A DNA stretch of 64,000 nt from Candidatus Binatia bacterium (GCA_036493895.1 DASXOZ010000028.1:1-64000); one strand, 5' to 3'; positions 1 through 10,575 are shown, numbered from the stretch's first letter. Notes: a model not told the origin generated them from the letters alone. Made by a program: numbers and translations.

Positions 1-20
1 GCTGGTGCCTGACCCCGCCA
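1..20. repeat. Partial REP-like element (GGTGCCTGACCCC core)
   Basis: The window begins inside a copy of the motif GGTGCCTGACCCC (positions 4-16). The same core occurs twice at 4937-4969, where its reverse complement also lies at 4915-4926. The left part of the element is outside the window. Confidence 0.6.
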
Positions 21-88
21 TCGACCCCGAGATCGCATGATTGCCCGAGGCACGCATCTCACGCGAACGTCGCACGGGAACTGATGCG

Positions 89-114
89 CGCAGCGCGCAT
101 TGCCGCGCGCTGCG
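89..114 (-). terminator. GC hairpin abutting the dnaK stop
   Basis: A perfect 10-bp inverted repeat (arms 89-98 and 105-114, 6-nt loop) sits directly after the dnaK stop codon. No T-tract follows on the minus strand, so it is only a candidate terminator or 3'-stabilising hairpin. Confidence 0.35.
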
Positions 115-2049
<1,935 letters not shown>

Positions 2050-2172
2050 GGGTTCCCTCTTGCAACGAAAGCCGCGGGCCTCAGTGGACCTCGGACGGCC
2101 TTCGGGAATTTGTGCGCCTCGTCGCGCCTTGGATGCTAGGTAAGCACCGAGACCGACAGCGCAAGCCCAATT

Positions 2173-2793
2173 TCAGGATTCCTGATCCATTGCCGGGTCG
2201 TCTTGCGGCGCCCTTGCGACCGAAACCATCGCGGCGCGCAGCAGCCGGTCGCGGATCCGGTATCCCGCGCGGAAAACGGCGACGACGGTGCCCGGTGGGG
2301 CCTCGTCGGTCGCGACCATCGTGACGGCTTCGTGCTCGGCCGGGTCAAACGGCTTGCCTTGGGCCTCGATCCTTTCGACCCCGTTGCGCTTCAGCGCAGA
2401 CAGCAGCCCCTTGAGCACCAGCTCGATGCCTCCGGTGACGGCGGGGCCGGCGCTGCCCGCGTGTCCGAGGGCCCTTTCGAGGTCGTCGATGGCCTGCAGG
2501 ATGTCGCGGGCCAGCGACTCACCGTCGTAACGCGCCCTGTCTTCGAGCTCGCGCTGGTGACGCTTGCGGATGTTGTCGAGGTCGGCCTTGGCGCGCACGA
2601 AGCGCTCGTAGTTTTCCGCAGCTTCCTTGCGCGCGGCGTCGAGCTGGTCTTCGGCGGTCGCGATTGCCGGTTCGGCGTCCTCTCCGGTCGCATCCACGGA
2701 TGTTGCCGCCTCGCTGCGGTTGGCCGCGGTTTCGCGGCGGCCCTCGGAATCGGCGCGGGTAGCCGAGGTCTCGCTTTCGTCGCGTTCGGTCAT
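2173..2793 (-). CDS. grpE: Nucleotide exchange factor GrpE
   Basis: GrpE is the nucleotide exchange factor that releases ADP from DnaK. The predicted 206-residue protein has a variable acidic N-terminus, then a long helical dimerisation region (the stretch beginning RFVRAKADLDNIRKR), and the C-terminal beta domain with the GrpE-like signature GYRIRDRLLRAAMV. I chose the ATG at 2793. The frame stays open to 2856, but the extra 21 residues are Arg/Gly-rich and not GrpE-like. It is the first gene of the grpE-dnaK pair and is divergent from recO across 273 bases. I see no HrcA/CIRCE inverted repeat there and no hrcA next to it. Confidence 0.95.
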   Translation of the reverse strand: MTERDESETSATRADSEGRRETAANRSEAATSVDATGEDAEPAIATAEDQLDAARKEAAENYERFVRAKADLDNIRKRHQRELEDRARYDGESLARDILQAIDDLERALGHAGSAGPAVTGGIELVLKGLLSALKRNGVERIEAQGKPFDPAEHEAVTMVATDEAPPGTVVAVFRAGYRIRDRLLRAAMVSVARAPQDDPAMDQES

Positions 2794-3066
2794 GACGGGG
2801 ACGCCGGGGCGCACGCCGCGGCGGCCGGAAGCTAAGGCGCGGCTGCCGCCTGTCAATGCCTCCCGGGCCAGCTCGGGCAGAAAATTCGTGGTGCACGCTG
2901 CACCGCGGGGGGTCGGGCAGGTCGAGCAGCCTCGCGCGATGCGCAGCGGCGCCCCGGCGACGCGCCGGCCTTGCCAATTGGGCGGGGGCGACGTTTTCTG
3001 GGCCCGGCGCCGCGCTGCGGGCGTGCGCCAGCTGCGCCCGCGCGGGCCAACCCGCGCAGGCTCAAC

Positions 3067-3933
3067 ATGGAAGAAACCGTCACCAGTGCCTTCGTCCTGA
3101 GGGGCCGCAACTTCGGCGAGTCCGACCGCATCGTCGTGCTGCTGACCGAGGCCGCCGGCAAGATTTCCGCGATCGCGAAGGGGGCCCGGCGCTCGACCCG
3201 TCGCTTTGCCGGGGGTGCTCTCGAGCCTTTCCAGGAACTCCAGGTGCGGCTTGATCGTAAGTCTCAGTTTTCATTGGCTTTTCTTCACGAGAGCCGCGTG
3301 CTCGGGTCGAACCGGGCGTTGGCGGCCAACCTCGATGCCTACGCGTGGGGCTCCTATTTGACGGAGCTGGCCGAGTTGATGACCGCCGACCGGGACCCCT
3401 GCCCCGACCTGTATGAGCTCTACCGCGACGTCGTCAGCCGCCTCGGCCGCGACGCCGTCGAGCCGCTGGCTCACCATTTCGTGCTCGGGCTGCTCGACCG
3501 CAGCGGCTGGGCACCCGACTTCGACGCCTGCGGAATCTGCGCGGAGCCGGTCACCGAGTACTCGCGGCCCATCCTCGACAGCCGCGGCAGCGGCGTCATC
3601 TGCGCGCGCCACGAAGCCGAAGCCGCCGGAGTCGATCCTTCGAGCGGGAGCTTCCGCCCTAGCCGCCGCGTCATCGATCCGGAGCTGATGGCGTATGTCC
3701 GCGAAGCCGCCGCGAGGGTTCCGCCGCAGGCGTCGCCCGACGTCGCGCGGCTGGCCACTGCGCTGCTCGAGCGGCTGGTCGACCTGCACCTGCAAAAGCC
3801 GCTGCGCTCGCGCGCGTTCCTCAAGTCTCTGGCGCGCGAGTTCGCGGACGGCACAAACCAGACCGACGAGAACGCGGACAAGGACGCCTCGGGAGCGAGC
3901 CCCGGTGACCTCGAAAAAAAGGAGCTGACGTGA
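3067..3933 (+). CDS. recO: DNA repair protein RecO
   Basis: RecO helps load RecA onto SSB-coated single-stranded DNA in the RecFOR recombination pathway. The N-terminus (TSAFVLRGRNFGESDRIVV) is the OB-fold region typical of RecO, and a helical domain follows. A zinc-binding cluster is visible as C155, C158, C179 and H182, so the fourth ligand would be His rather than the more common Cys. The length of 288 residues is somewhat longer than E. coli RecO, with a charged low-complexity tail. The start ATG at 3067 is preferred because the upstream extension is Arg/Pro-rich. Its stop overlaps the GTG of the next gene. Confidence 0.92.
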   Translation: MEETVTSAFVLRGRNFGESDRIVVLLTEAAGKISAIAKGARRSTRRFAGGALEPFQELQVRLDRKSQFSLAFLHESRVLGSNRALAANLDAYAWGSYLTELAELMTADRDPCPDLYELYRDVVSRLGRDAVEPLAHHFVLGLLDRSGWAPDFDACGICAEPVTEYSRPILDSRGSGVICARHEAEAAGVDPSSGSFRPSRRVIDPELMAYVREAAARVPPQASPDVARLATALLERLVDLHLQKPLRSRAFLKSLAREFADGTNQTDENADKDASGASPGDLEKKELT

Positions 3934-4913
3934 AAGCGATCGTGATTGCCGAATACGGGGAACCCGAAGTACTGACGCTGCGCGAGCTGCCCGACCCGCA
4001 CGCGAGTGCCGACGACCTGCTGGTGAGCGTGCGTGCGACGGCGCTCAACCGGGCCGATCTGCTGCAGCGACGCGGGCTCTATCCGCAGCCCGGCGCGAAG
4101 CCCGAATTCGAAATTCCGGGGCTCGAGTTCGCGGGCACCGTCGCCACGGCGGGTGCGGCAACGACAGGTTTTTCCGCCGGAGATCGCGTGATGGGACTCC
4201 TCGCCGGCGGCGGTTACGCAGAGAAGATCGCGATCCACCACCGCCTGGCTTCGCCGATTCCGTCGTCGCTCGGCTTCGAGGAAGCGGCGTCGGTGCCGGA
4301 GGCGTTCATCACGGCGCACGATGCTCTCGTGCAGTGCGGCTTTACGTGCGGCGAGAGCGTTCTCGTCCACGCGTGCGGCTCGGGTGTCGGCACGGCTGCG
4401 ATCCAGATTGCGCGCGCCATGGGCGCATCAAAGATCTTCGGCACGGCGGGATCGGCTGCAAAGCTCGAGCAGGCGACGGCGCTCGGGCTCGACGTCGGCA
4501 TCGACTACAAGAGCGAGAATTTCGCCGAACGCATCGCGACGGAGACGGGCAAGCGCGGCGTCGACGTGATCCTCGACTTCGTCGGCGCGTCCTATCTCGA
4601 AGGGAACCTGCGCTCGCTGGCCGAGAAAGGCCGCATCATCGTCATCGGCCTGATGGGAGGCTTCACCGGCGACCTGCCGCTTGGCATGCTGATGCAGAAG
4701 CGCGCATCGATCCGCGGCACCCTTCTGCGGGCGCGCTCCCTCGAAGAGAAGGCGGCGGCCACGCGCGCGTTCGAGAAGAGCGTGCTGCCGCACCTTGCCA
4801 GCGGCCGCATCCGCACGGTCGTCGACACCGTCCTCCCTCTTGCCGAAGCCGCCGCCGCGCACCGCCTGATGGAATCCAACGCAAACTTCGGAAAAATCGT
4901 GCTACGCGTGTAA
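3930..4913 (+). CDS. NAD(P)H quinone oxidoreductase (zinc-independent MDR family)
   Basis: This is a medium-chain dehydrogenase/reductase of the quinone oxidoreductase (PIG3/Qor) type, expected to reduce quinones with NADPH. The N-terminal half carries the ALNRADLLQRRG motif seen in this family, and the Rossmann half has the nucleotide loop ACGSGVGTAAIQ. The catalytic zinc Cys/His pattern of alcohol dehydrogenases is absent. Length is 327 residues, normal for the family. Translation starts at a GTG that overlaps the recO stop (GTGA), with AAAGGAG just upstream, so it is translationally coupled to recO. A REP-like palindrome begins at its stop codon. Confidence 0.9.
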   Translation: MKAIVIAEYGEPEVLTLRELPDPHASADDLLVSVRATALNRADLLQRRGLYPQPGAKPEFEIPGLEFAGTVATAGAATTGFSAGDRVMGLLAGGGYAEKIAIHHRLASPIPSSLGFEEAASVPEAFITAHDALVQCGFTCGESVLVHACGSGVGTAAIQIARAMGASKIFGTAGSAAKLEQATALGLDVGIDYKSENFAERIATETGKRGVDVILDFVGASYLEGNLRSLAEKGRIIVIGLMGGFTGDLPLGMLMQKRASIRGTLLRARSLEEKAAATRAFEKSVLPHLASGRIRTVVDTVLPLAEAAAAHRLMESNANFGKIVLRV

Positions 4914-4973
4914 TGGGGTCAGGCACCAGAGGAATAGTGCCTGACCCCATTCCTCTGGTGCCTGACCCCATTC
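4913..4973. repeat. REP-like palindromic element
   Basis: Three copies of one 12-base core are packed together: GGGGTCAGGCAC at 4915-4926, its inverted copy GTGCCTGACCCC at 4937-4948, and a second copy in that orientation at 4958-4969. The first two can form a 12-bp stem with a 10-nt loop. The element fills the gap between two convergent genes, so it may act as a bidirectional terminator. Related elements lie at 1-20 and 61157-61235. No REP-associated transposase is in the window. Confidence 0.8.
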
Positions 4974-4981
4974 CATCCCCG

Positions 4982-5716
4982 TTATGCCGGGGCGCGGATG
5001 CGGCCTCGCTGCACGAAGAGGCGCAGCACCGTGTAGATCGCGCGGGCGATCTCCTTGCGCGAGATCTTCGAGACGCCCTCGCGGCGATCTTCGAACAGGA
5101 TCGGCGTCTCGCCGACGGCCGCGCCGGAGGCCTGCACGAGGTAGAGGATCTCGATCAGGAACGAGTAGCCGTTCGAGAAAATCTGGTCCAGATCGACCGC
5201 CGCCAGCGCCTCGCGGCGATAGAAGCGGAAGCCGGCCGTGCAGTCGGCGGGCTCGAGCCCGAGCAGCCCGCGCGCGAACGCATTGGCGCCGCGGCTGAGC
5301 AGGCGCCGGTGCAGCTTGAAATCGCGCGTGCCTCCGCCCGGCACGTAGCGCGATCCGATCATCACGTCGCTTTGTTCGAGCCCCGCGACGAGGTCGGGGA
5401 TGTAGCGCGGATGATGCGAGAAATCCGCATCCATGGTGCCGATCGGATCCAGCCCGAGCTCCTGGGCGCGGCGAATCCCGGCGATGTGCGCCGTGCCGAG
5501 GCCGAGCTTGGCGGGGCGGTGCACGACGTGCAGGCGCGAGTCGCGCGCCGCGTACTCGTCGAGCAGCCGCCCGGTGCCGTCGGGAGAATTGTCGTCGACG
5601 ACAACGACGTGGGCGCCGAGCGGCAGCGCAAGAATCGCGTCGACGAGACGGACGATGTTCTCGCTCTCGTTGTACGTCGGGATGACGACAGCAGGGCTCG
5701 TCGCGGGGTCGGGCAT
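4982..5716 (-). CDS. Polyprenyl-phosphate mannosyltransferase (Dpm1-like GT2)
   Basis: This is a GT-A fold glycosyltransferase of family 2. By family similarity it moves a sugar, probably mannose from GDP-mannose, to a polyprenyl phosphate at the inner membrane face. In the 244 residues the nucleotide site DDNSPDGT is at 41-48 and the catalytic MDADFSHHP, with D96 and D98, follows. The GSRYVPGG and GYSFLIEI motifs are typical of dolichyl-phosphate mannose synthases. There is no C-terminal membrane domain, so it resembles the soluble single-domain form. It lies 35 bases after the GT39 gene, which would use such a lipid-linked sugar. This pairing supports the assignment. Confidence 0.9.
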   Translation of the reverse strand: MPDPATSPAVVIPTYNESENIVRLVDAILALPLGAHVVVVDDNSPDGTGRLLDEYAARDSRLHVVHRPAKLGLGTAHIAGIRRAQELGLDPIGTMDADFSHHPRYIPDLVAGLEQSDVMIGSRYVPGGGTRDFKLHRRLLSRGANAFARGLLGLEPADCTAGFRFYRREALAAVDLDQIFSNGYSFLIEILYLVQASGAAVGETPILFEDRREGVSKISRKEIARAIYTVLRLFVQRGRIRAPA

Positions 5717-5751
5717 TCGGCGTCGTCGTATCGTTGCGAGGCCGCGCGTTG

Positions 5752-7632
5752 TCAAGGAACACGCGGCGCCGGTGTGCTGCCCAGTCGCGCGACGTCTTCG
5801 GCAGTGACATCGAACACGTAGATCGAGCGACCAATTCTCGCGACCGGCTCGAGCCGGTCGTACCAGCTCCATGCGCCGGCGCGCACCCCTCGGATGCCAT
5901 TGCCGGCGTACGTGATCGCGTAAGGATAACCGCCGAGGAAGTTCGCGCTGATCGCGCAAAGGCCCGGCGCGGGGGCCGGGGACGGAAGCGTGAAATCGAT
6001 CCCGTAGACTTTCGGATCGACGTGACCGAAATAGCCGATGCACGCGCTCGTGCTTCCCCGTCCCTTCAGCCAGGCGGCCAGCCGCCCGAGGTCCTGTCCC
6101 CAGTCGAGATTCGAATCGAGGAGAAGCTTTCGGGAGTGCTCCGGGCCTCCGGCGAACTCGTTGAACCACGACAGGGGATCGGGCTCGGCGACGACGAAGT
6201 TGACGGCCTGCCACGCGAGCAGCCCCGCAAGAATCCAGCGCCCGGCAGCGCGCCCGAGCAGCACGTCGGCGCCCTGTGCCGCGATGAGGATGAGAAAAGG
6301 AAACGCCGGCAGCAGGTAGCGCACTCCGTAGTCCTTCGCGTAGTGGAACGACAGGAAGTACACGAGCAGCAGCGGGGGCAGCAGCAGCCACAGCGCCGAC
6401 GCGCGCTTCTCGGTGCTGCGCAGCAGCACAGCGGTAGAGAAAAGACCGAGCGCGAGGAGCGCGATCGTCGGAATCGGCGTCTTCAGCGCCAGCGCGACCA
6501 GGTAGTAGTACCACCATCCTGTCTGCGACCAGCGCCCGTCGAGGAACGCGGGATATTCCCCCGCGCTGCTCGCGGCGAGCTGGAAGCGAAGGCCTTCGAG
6601 GAGCGGAGCCGGCAGCGGAAATCCCGAAAAGCCGTACGACGCGAGAATCGCGACCCAGGCCGACGCCGCCATGATCGCGCCACCGACGACGAACCACCGC
6701 AGCGACGGGCCGTCCCAGCGCTGCCACCGCAGCGCGACGAGCAACGGCACCAGCGGCGCAAAAAGCACCGCCGTTCCCTTGACGACGAACGCGAAACCGA
6801 ACAGTGCCCCGGTAAGCGCCGCCCAGCCCCATTCGCGAGTCGATGCGAAGCGGTCGGTCGCAACGAGGGCGGCCACGAGCAGCACGCTGACTCCGAGGTC
6901 GAGCGTGGCCACCGCGCTATGAGCAACGAGCGGAGGCATCGTCGCGAACAGGAACAGCGCGACGATCGCGGCCGCAGGGCTCACAAGCTCTCGCGCGCGT
7001 GCGAACAACAGCACCCCGAGCCCGACACCGAGCGCGACAATCACCAGGCGCGCCGCGAAAAACAGGTCGAGATAACGGTCGCGATTGAGCTGCATGAAGC
7101 TGGTGCCGAAGATCCACGGCCCCCAGCCGGTGCGGTTGTCGCGCAGCCGCGGGTCCGCGTCGATGCGCGCGTCCATCGCGGCAAGCGGAAGCGCCATCAG
7201 CATCTTCAGAAGCGGAGGGTTGGTCGGATCGAACGAAAGATCGCCGGTGCGAAGTTGGTAGAGCCCGGCCGGTACGTAGACGAACTCGTCGGGAGTCGGC
7301 GTGTTCGTGCGCGCCGGAATGACGGCGCCGAGCGCGAACACGGCCAGGAGGACGATGGCCGCAACCAGCCGCACCATCGGGCGGCCGGCAGCGGCCTGCA
7401 GGCTGTCACCGGAATCGGAATCGAAATCGGCCAGCGAAAGCGACGCAGCGGCGCGCGACGATTCGGATGGTGAAGGTGACGTCGGGCGAGCCGATGTGGA
7501 TGCCGGCGCCACCGGCGAACGCGCAGTGCTAGTGGCGCTGCGTTCGCCGGCAGAATCTTCGCGCCTGCCGCTTCCCGCGGTTTCCCCCGGCCGCGGCGCC
7601 CGGGGCGGCTTCCTGCTGCTTTTTCGCGTCAT
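5752..7632 (-). CDS. GT39/ArnT-like membrane glycosyltransferase
   Basis: This is a multi-spanning membrane protein of the PMT/ArnT superfamily, which transfers sugars from polyprenyl-phosphate donors to protein or lipid on the periplasmic side. The first strong membrane segment begins near residue 86. It is followed by the conserved acidic pair D115-E116 in TPTPDEF and by a FDPTNPPLLK loop, as in this superfamily. About ten further hydrophobic segments follow. The first 85 residues are low-complexity and charged, so translation may begin at 7632 or at the internal ATG at 7377. The Dpm1-like gene downstream could supply its lipid-linked donor. Confidence 0.8.
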   Translation of the reverse strand: MTRKSSRKPPRAPRPGETAGSGRREDSAGERSATSTARSPVAPASTSARPTSPSPSESSRAAASLSLADFDSDSGDSLQAAAGRPMVRLVAAIVLLAVFALGAVIPARTNTPTPDEFVYVPAGLYQLRTGDLSFDPTNPPLLKMLMALPLAAMDARIDADPRLRDNRTGWGPWIFGTSFMQLNRDRYLDLFFAARLVIVALGVGLGVLLFARARELVSPAAAIVALFLFATMPPLVAHSAVATLDLGVSVLLVAALVATDRFASTREWGWAALTGALFGFAFVVKGTAVLFAPLVPLLVALRWQRWDGPSLRWFVVGGAIMAASAWVAILASYGFSGFPLPAPLLEGLRFQLAASSAGEYPAFLDGRWSQTGWWYYYLVALALKTPIPTIALLALGLFSTAVLLRSTEKRASALWLLLPPLLLVYFLSFHYAKDYGVRYLLPAFPFLILIAAQGADVLLGRAAGRWILAGLLAWQAVNFVVAEPDPLSWFNEFAGGPEHSRKLLLDSNLDWGQDLGRLAAWLKGRGSTSACIGYFGHVDPKVYGIDFTLPSPAPAPGLCAISANFLGGYPYAITYAGNGIRGVRAGAWSWYDRLEPVARIGRSIYVFDVTAEDVARLGSTPAPRVP

Positions 7633-7647
7633 CGCAGTCCGAAGCCA

Positions 7648-8250
7648 CTATTTCGAGCGTCCGCCGCGAGTGCCGACGAGCTGCTTGCGCCGGAAGCAAT
7701 CGACGGCGTGATCGTTGACGATGCCGGTGGCCTGCAGGTGCGCGTAAACGATCGTCGTGCCGACGAAACGGAAACCGCGCTTCTTGAGATCCTTGCTGAT
7801 CGTGTCCGACAGGTCGGTGCGCGGGGGATAATCCTCGATGCGTCGAAGACCGCTCGAGACGATGGGCCTGCCGTCGACGAACGCCCAGATGTATTTGGAG
7901 AACGAGCCGAACTCCTTCTGCACGGCCAGGAAACATCTGGCGTTGGCGACCGCGCACTGCACCTTGAGACGGTTTCGCACGATGCCAGGGTCTTGCAGCA
8001 GTTTCTCGATGCGTGCCGGCGTGAAGCGCGCGACGCGCTCCGGATCGAAATCGGCGAATGCCGTCCTGTAGGACTCGCGCTTTCTCAGGATCGTGTACCA
8101 GCTGAGGCCCGCCTGCGCGGCCTCCAGCGTCAGGAACTCGAAGATGCGCCGGTCGTCGCGGACAGGCACCCCCCATTCCTTGTCGTGGTAGGCGACGTAG
8201 TCCGGCTTGCCGAGGTCCACCCACGGACAACGCTTGAGGCGGTCTGCCAC
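7648..8250 (-). CDS. tag: DNA-3-methyladenine glycosylase I
   Basis: Tag removes 3-methyladenine from alkylated DNA in base excision repair. The opening RCPWVDLGKPDYVAYHD followed by EWGVP is the family signature. The four residues that bind zinc in E. coli Tag are conserved here as C8, H22, H181 and C185 (HAVDC near the end). The predicted length is 200 residues. No in-frame ATG lies near the conserved start, so I place initiation at the GTG at 8250. Genes of the same strand lie 17 bases upstream (acetyltransferase) and 15 bases downstream (GT39), which suggests a four-gene transcript. Confidence 0.93.
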   Translation of the reverse strand: MADRLKRCPWVDLGKPDYVAYHDKEWGVPVRDDRRIFEFLTLEAAQAGLSWYTILRKRESYRTAFADFDPERVARFTPARIEKLLQDPGIVRNRLKVQCAVANARCFLAVQKEFGSFSKYIWAFVDGRPIVSSGLRRIEDYPPRTDLSDTISKDLKKRGFRFVGTTIVYAHLQATGIVNDHAVDCFRRKQLVGTRGGRSK

Positions 8251-8267
8251 TTCATCGCCGCGGCGGC

Positions 8268-9014
8268 TCAGGGCCGCAGCGCCTCGCTGCCCGCTGCTCC
8301 GCGCGCATCCGTGATGAACGACGACAGGGAGCGGGACTGAAGCCCTTTTCCGTCGAAATTGCCGTCGGCGAGCCAGCTTTCGAGCGCCGTGCGAAGCGCC
8401 GGCCACTGGCTGTCGAGGATCGAGAGCCATGCGGTGTCGCGACTTCGGCCCTTGACGACCATGTGCTGGCGGAAGACGCCTTCGAAACGGAAGCCGAGTC
8501 GTTGGGCAGCGGCCAGCGACGGGGCGTTGGCGCTGTCGCATTTCCATTCGTAGCGGCGGTATCCAAGGTCGTCGAAGACGCGTTTCATCATCAGGTACAT
8601 CGCCTCGGTCGCAATCGGTCTGCGCTGCATTGCCGGCGAATAGCTGAGATGACCGACCTCGATCGTTCCCATCGCCGGCTCGATGCGCAGCCAGGCCGCA
8701 ACGCCGACGGGCCTCTCGCTCGCGCGGTCGACGATTGCGAACGGGATCGTATGGTCGAGCGACTGGATCACCTGGACCGCATTCGCGTATTCGTCGGCCG
8801 TCGCGAACGGACCGTACGGAAGGTAGGTCCAGTTGCGGCCTTCGGGGTCGGCGCGGTACGCGTCGAAAAGCAGGCGCGCGTGGCGGCTGGCCTCCAGCGG
8901 TTCGAGGCGGCACAGGCGGCCGTCCATCGGCTCACGCGCCGGAACCGGACGCGGCGTCCATCCCGCCAGCGGAGGACCGACCGGCTGGCCGAAGCTGTTT
9001 GTCACCACCGGCAT
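8268..9014 (-). CDS. GNAT family N-acetyltransferase (RimJ/RimL-like)
   Basis: This is an acetyl-CoA-dependent N-acetyltransferase of the PF13302 type. Family traits include VGVAAWLRIEPAMGTIEVGH, the acetyl-CoA-binding segment around QRRPIATEAMYLM, and the AAQRLGFRFEGVFR strand. Such proteins modify ribosomal proteins, small molecules or antibiotics, and the substrate cannot be told from sequence. The start at 9014 (MPVVTNSFG) gives 248 residues. The frame extends 19 codons further upstream, but those are not conserved in style. It is the first gene of the minus-strand run that continues with tag. Confidence 0.85.
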   Translation of the reverse strand: MPVVTNSFGQPVGPPLAGWTPRPVPAREPMDGRLCRLEPLEASRHARLLFDAYRADPEGRNWTYLPYGPFATADEYANAVQVIQSLDHTIPFAIVDRASERPVGVAAWLRIEPAMGTIEVGHLSYSPAMQRRPIATEAMYLMMKRVFDDLGYRRYEWKCDSANAPSLAAAQRLGFRFEGVFRQHMVVKGRSRDTAWLSILDSQWPALRTALESWLADGNFDGKGLQSRSLSSFITDARGAAGSEALRP

Positions 9015-9184
9015 CGCGAACCGGCGCGCAACGTAGACGCGGTGCCCGTTCGATCCAACGCGTGCGCACACGTTCGCACCCGGAGCGTGCCGTTGGCCGC
9101 TCTTTCACCGGGGCTCCGGCGACGCTCCGGCCAAGCTGCGGCTCGAGGCGTTCCGCGGCACGAGAGGCTGCGGCGGATGTTCCC

Positions 9185-9263
9185 GTCCGGATTCGAGGCT
9201 GCGGCGGGCGCTCCGGGTCCGGATCCGGTGGCTGCGGCGGGGCTCCGGTCCGGATCCGGTGGC
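9185..9263. repeat. About 31-bp tandem repeat, roughly 2.5 copies
   Basis: Units begin at 9185, 9217 and 9248, each starting GTCCGGAT. The 16-mer GTCCGGATCCGGTGGC is exact at 9217-9232 and 9248-9263. The first unit is diverged and the last is cut short. Confidence 0.75.
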
Positions 9264-9296
9264 CGGCTCCGACCGAATTTCCGCTCCCCCAAGTTC

Positions 9297-9329
9297 TTGT
9301 GAACCACCCAATCGAGGGAGGGTTGACTG
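9297..9329 (+). promoter_or_regulatory. Candidate BirA operator upstream of bioF
   Basis: Two half-sites, TTGTGAACC (9297-9305) and GGTTGACTG (9321-9329), are separated by 15 bases. This matches the published shape of bacterial BirA sites (TTGT-AACC, spacer of about 14-16, GGTT-ACAA), although the right half-site is imperfect. It overlaps a -35-like TTGACT, which would let bound BirA block transcription. Whether this organism's BirA has a DNA-binding domain cannot be seen here. Confidence 0.5.
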
Positions 9330-9351
9330 CCCGCCGGGCCACCATTAGCAC
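9323..9351 (+). promoter_or_regulatory. Weak sigma70-like promoter for bioFAD
   Basis: TTGACT (9323-9328) and TAGCAC (9346-9351) are separated by 17 bases. The -35 is good and the -10 matches only about half the consensus. The predicted transcript would begin very close to the first bioF ATG. Confidence 0.35.
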
Positions 9352-9360
9352 CGCTTTGCG

Positions 9361-10575
9361 ATGGCCTTTGCTTCGAGCAGAAGCGCGAACATGCCGCCAC
9401 GGTTCGCCCTGGACGACGAGATCGGCCGCGAGCTGGACGCCATCGAGGAGCGCGGACTGCTCAGGCGCCTGAGGACGATCGACGGCGCCCAGGACGCGGT
9501 CGTCCGCGTCGATGGCCGCGACGCCGTCCTTCTCTGCTCGAACAACTACCTCGGCCTGGCCTCGCACCCGGAAGTCGTCGAGGCCGCGGCCCGCGCCACG
9601 CGCAACTACGGGGCCAGCGCCGTCTCCTCGCGCCTGATCTCCGGTCACATGAGGCCGCATGCGCTTCTCGAAGAGAAGATCGCGGCATGGAAAGGCGTCG
9701 ACGCAGCGCTACTGTGGTCGACCGGTTATCACGCGAACATCGGCGTAATCTCCTCGCTCGTCGGCCCCGGCGACGCGGTCGTCAGCGACGAGCTGAACCA
9801 CGCGAGCATCATCGACGGCTGCCGCCTGTCGCGCGCGCGCGTCGCCGTATACCGACACAACGATGTCGACAGCCTGCACGAGGCGCTCGCATCGTGCGCA
9901 GACGCGCGCCGCATCCTCGTCGTCACCGAATCGGTATTCTCGATGGACGGCGACCTGGCGCCGCTTGCGGCAATCGCCGATGCAGCCGAAGCGCACGGTG
10001 CCTGGCTGATGGTCGACGAAGCGCACGCGGCCGGAATCTTCGGTCCGGCGGGAGCGGGGCTGGTTGCCGAAAAAGGACTGACGTCGCGAATCGACGTGCA
10101 CATGGGCACCCTCGGCAAGGCTCTCGCGAGCTTCGGTGCCTACGTCGCCGGCTCGCACCGCCTGATCGAGCACCTGATCAATCGCGCGCGACCGTTCATC
10201 TTCACGACCGGTTTGCCGCCGTCGGCTGCCGCGGCCGCATCGGCGGCCCTCGACATCATTGCGCGCGAGCCGGGCCGTGCGTTCCGCCTGCTCGAAAATG
10301 CGCGCTCGCTCGGACTGCGGCTTCGAGAAGCAGGTCTTCGCGTGCCCAACGTGGAAAGCCAGATCCTGCCCGTCGTGGTGGGCGATGCACGGCGCGCGGT
10401 CGCTGCCGCCGCCGCGCTGCTCGAGCGAGGCTACTATGTCGCCGCCATCCGGCCTCCGACGGTGCCGGACGGCACCTCGCGGCTTCGCCTGAGCCTGATG
10501 GCGACTCACCAAGAAGAACACATCGACGGCGTCGCCGCCGCTCTCGTCGAAATCCTCGGAGAGACCGCGCAGTGA
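9361..10575 (+). CDS. bioF: 8-amino-7-oxononanoate synthase
   Basis: BioF is the PLP enzyme that condenses pimeloyl-ACP or pimeloyl-CoA with alanine to give KAPA, the first dedicated step of biotin ring assembly. Recognisable motifs are LLCSNNYLGL, YGASAVSSRL and the PLP loop HMGTLGKALASFG, in which K253 would form the Schiff base. The 404-residue length is slightly above the usual 385-395, and the ATG at 9391 is a possible alternative start. It is the first gene of bioF-bioA-bioD, and its stop overlaps the bioA GTG. The upstream BirA-like site suggests biotin-responsive control. bioB is not in the window. Confidence 0.95.
   Translation: MAFASSRSANMPPRFALDDEIGRELDAIEERGLLRRLRTIDGAQDAVVRVDGRDAVLLCSNNYLGLASHPEVVEAAARATRNYGASAVSSRLISGHMRPHALLEEKIAAWKGVDAALLWSTGYHANIGVISSLVGPGDAVVSDELNHASIIDGCRLSRARVAVYRHNDVDSLHEALASCADARRILVVTESVFSMDGDLAPLAAIADAAEAHGAWLMVDEAHAAGIFGPAGAGLVAEKGLTSRIDVHMGTLGKALASFGAYVAGSHRLIEHLINRARPFIFTTGLPPSAAAAASAALDIIAREPGRAFRLLENARSLGLRLREAGLRVPNVESQILPVVVGDARRAVAAAAALLERGYYVAAIRPPTVPDGTSRLRLSLMATHQEEHIDGVAAALVEILGETAQ

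Larger units (their letters stand above)
9015..9360. other. Intergenic region between divergent GNAT and bioF genes
   Basis: These 346 bases hold no convincing gene. The left two thirds are GC-rich with a short tandem repeat (9185-9263). The right end carries the BirA-like operator and a weak promoter for the biotin genes. Confidence 0.7.
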
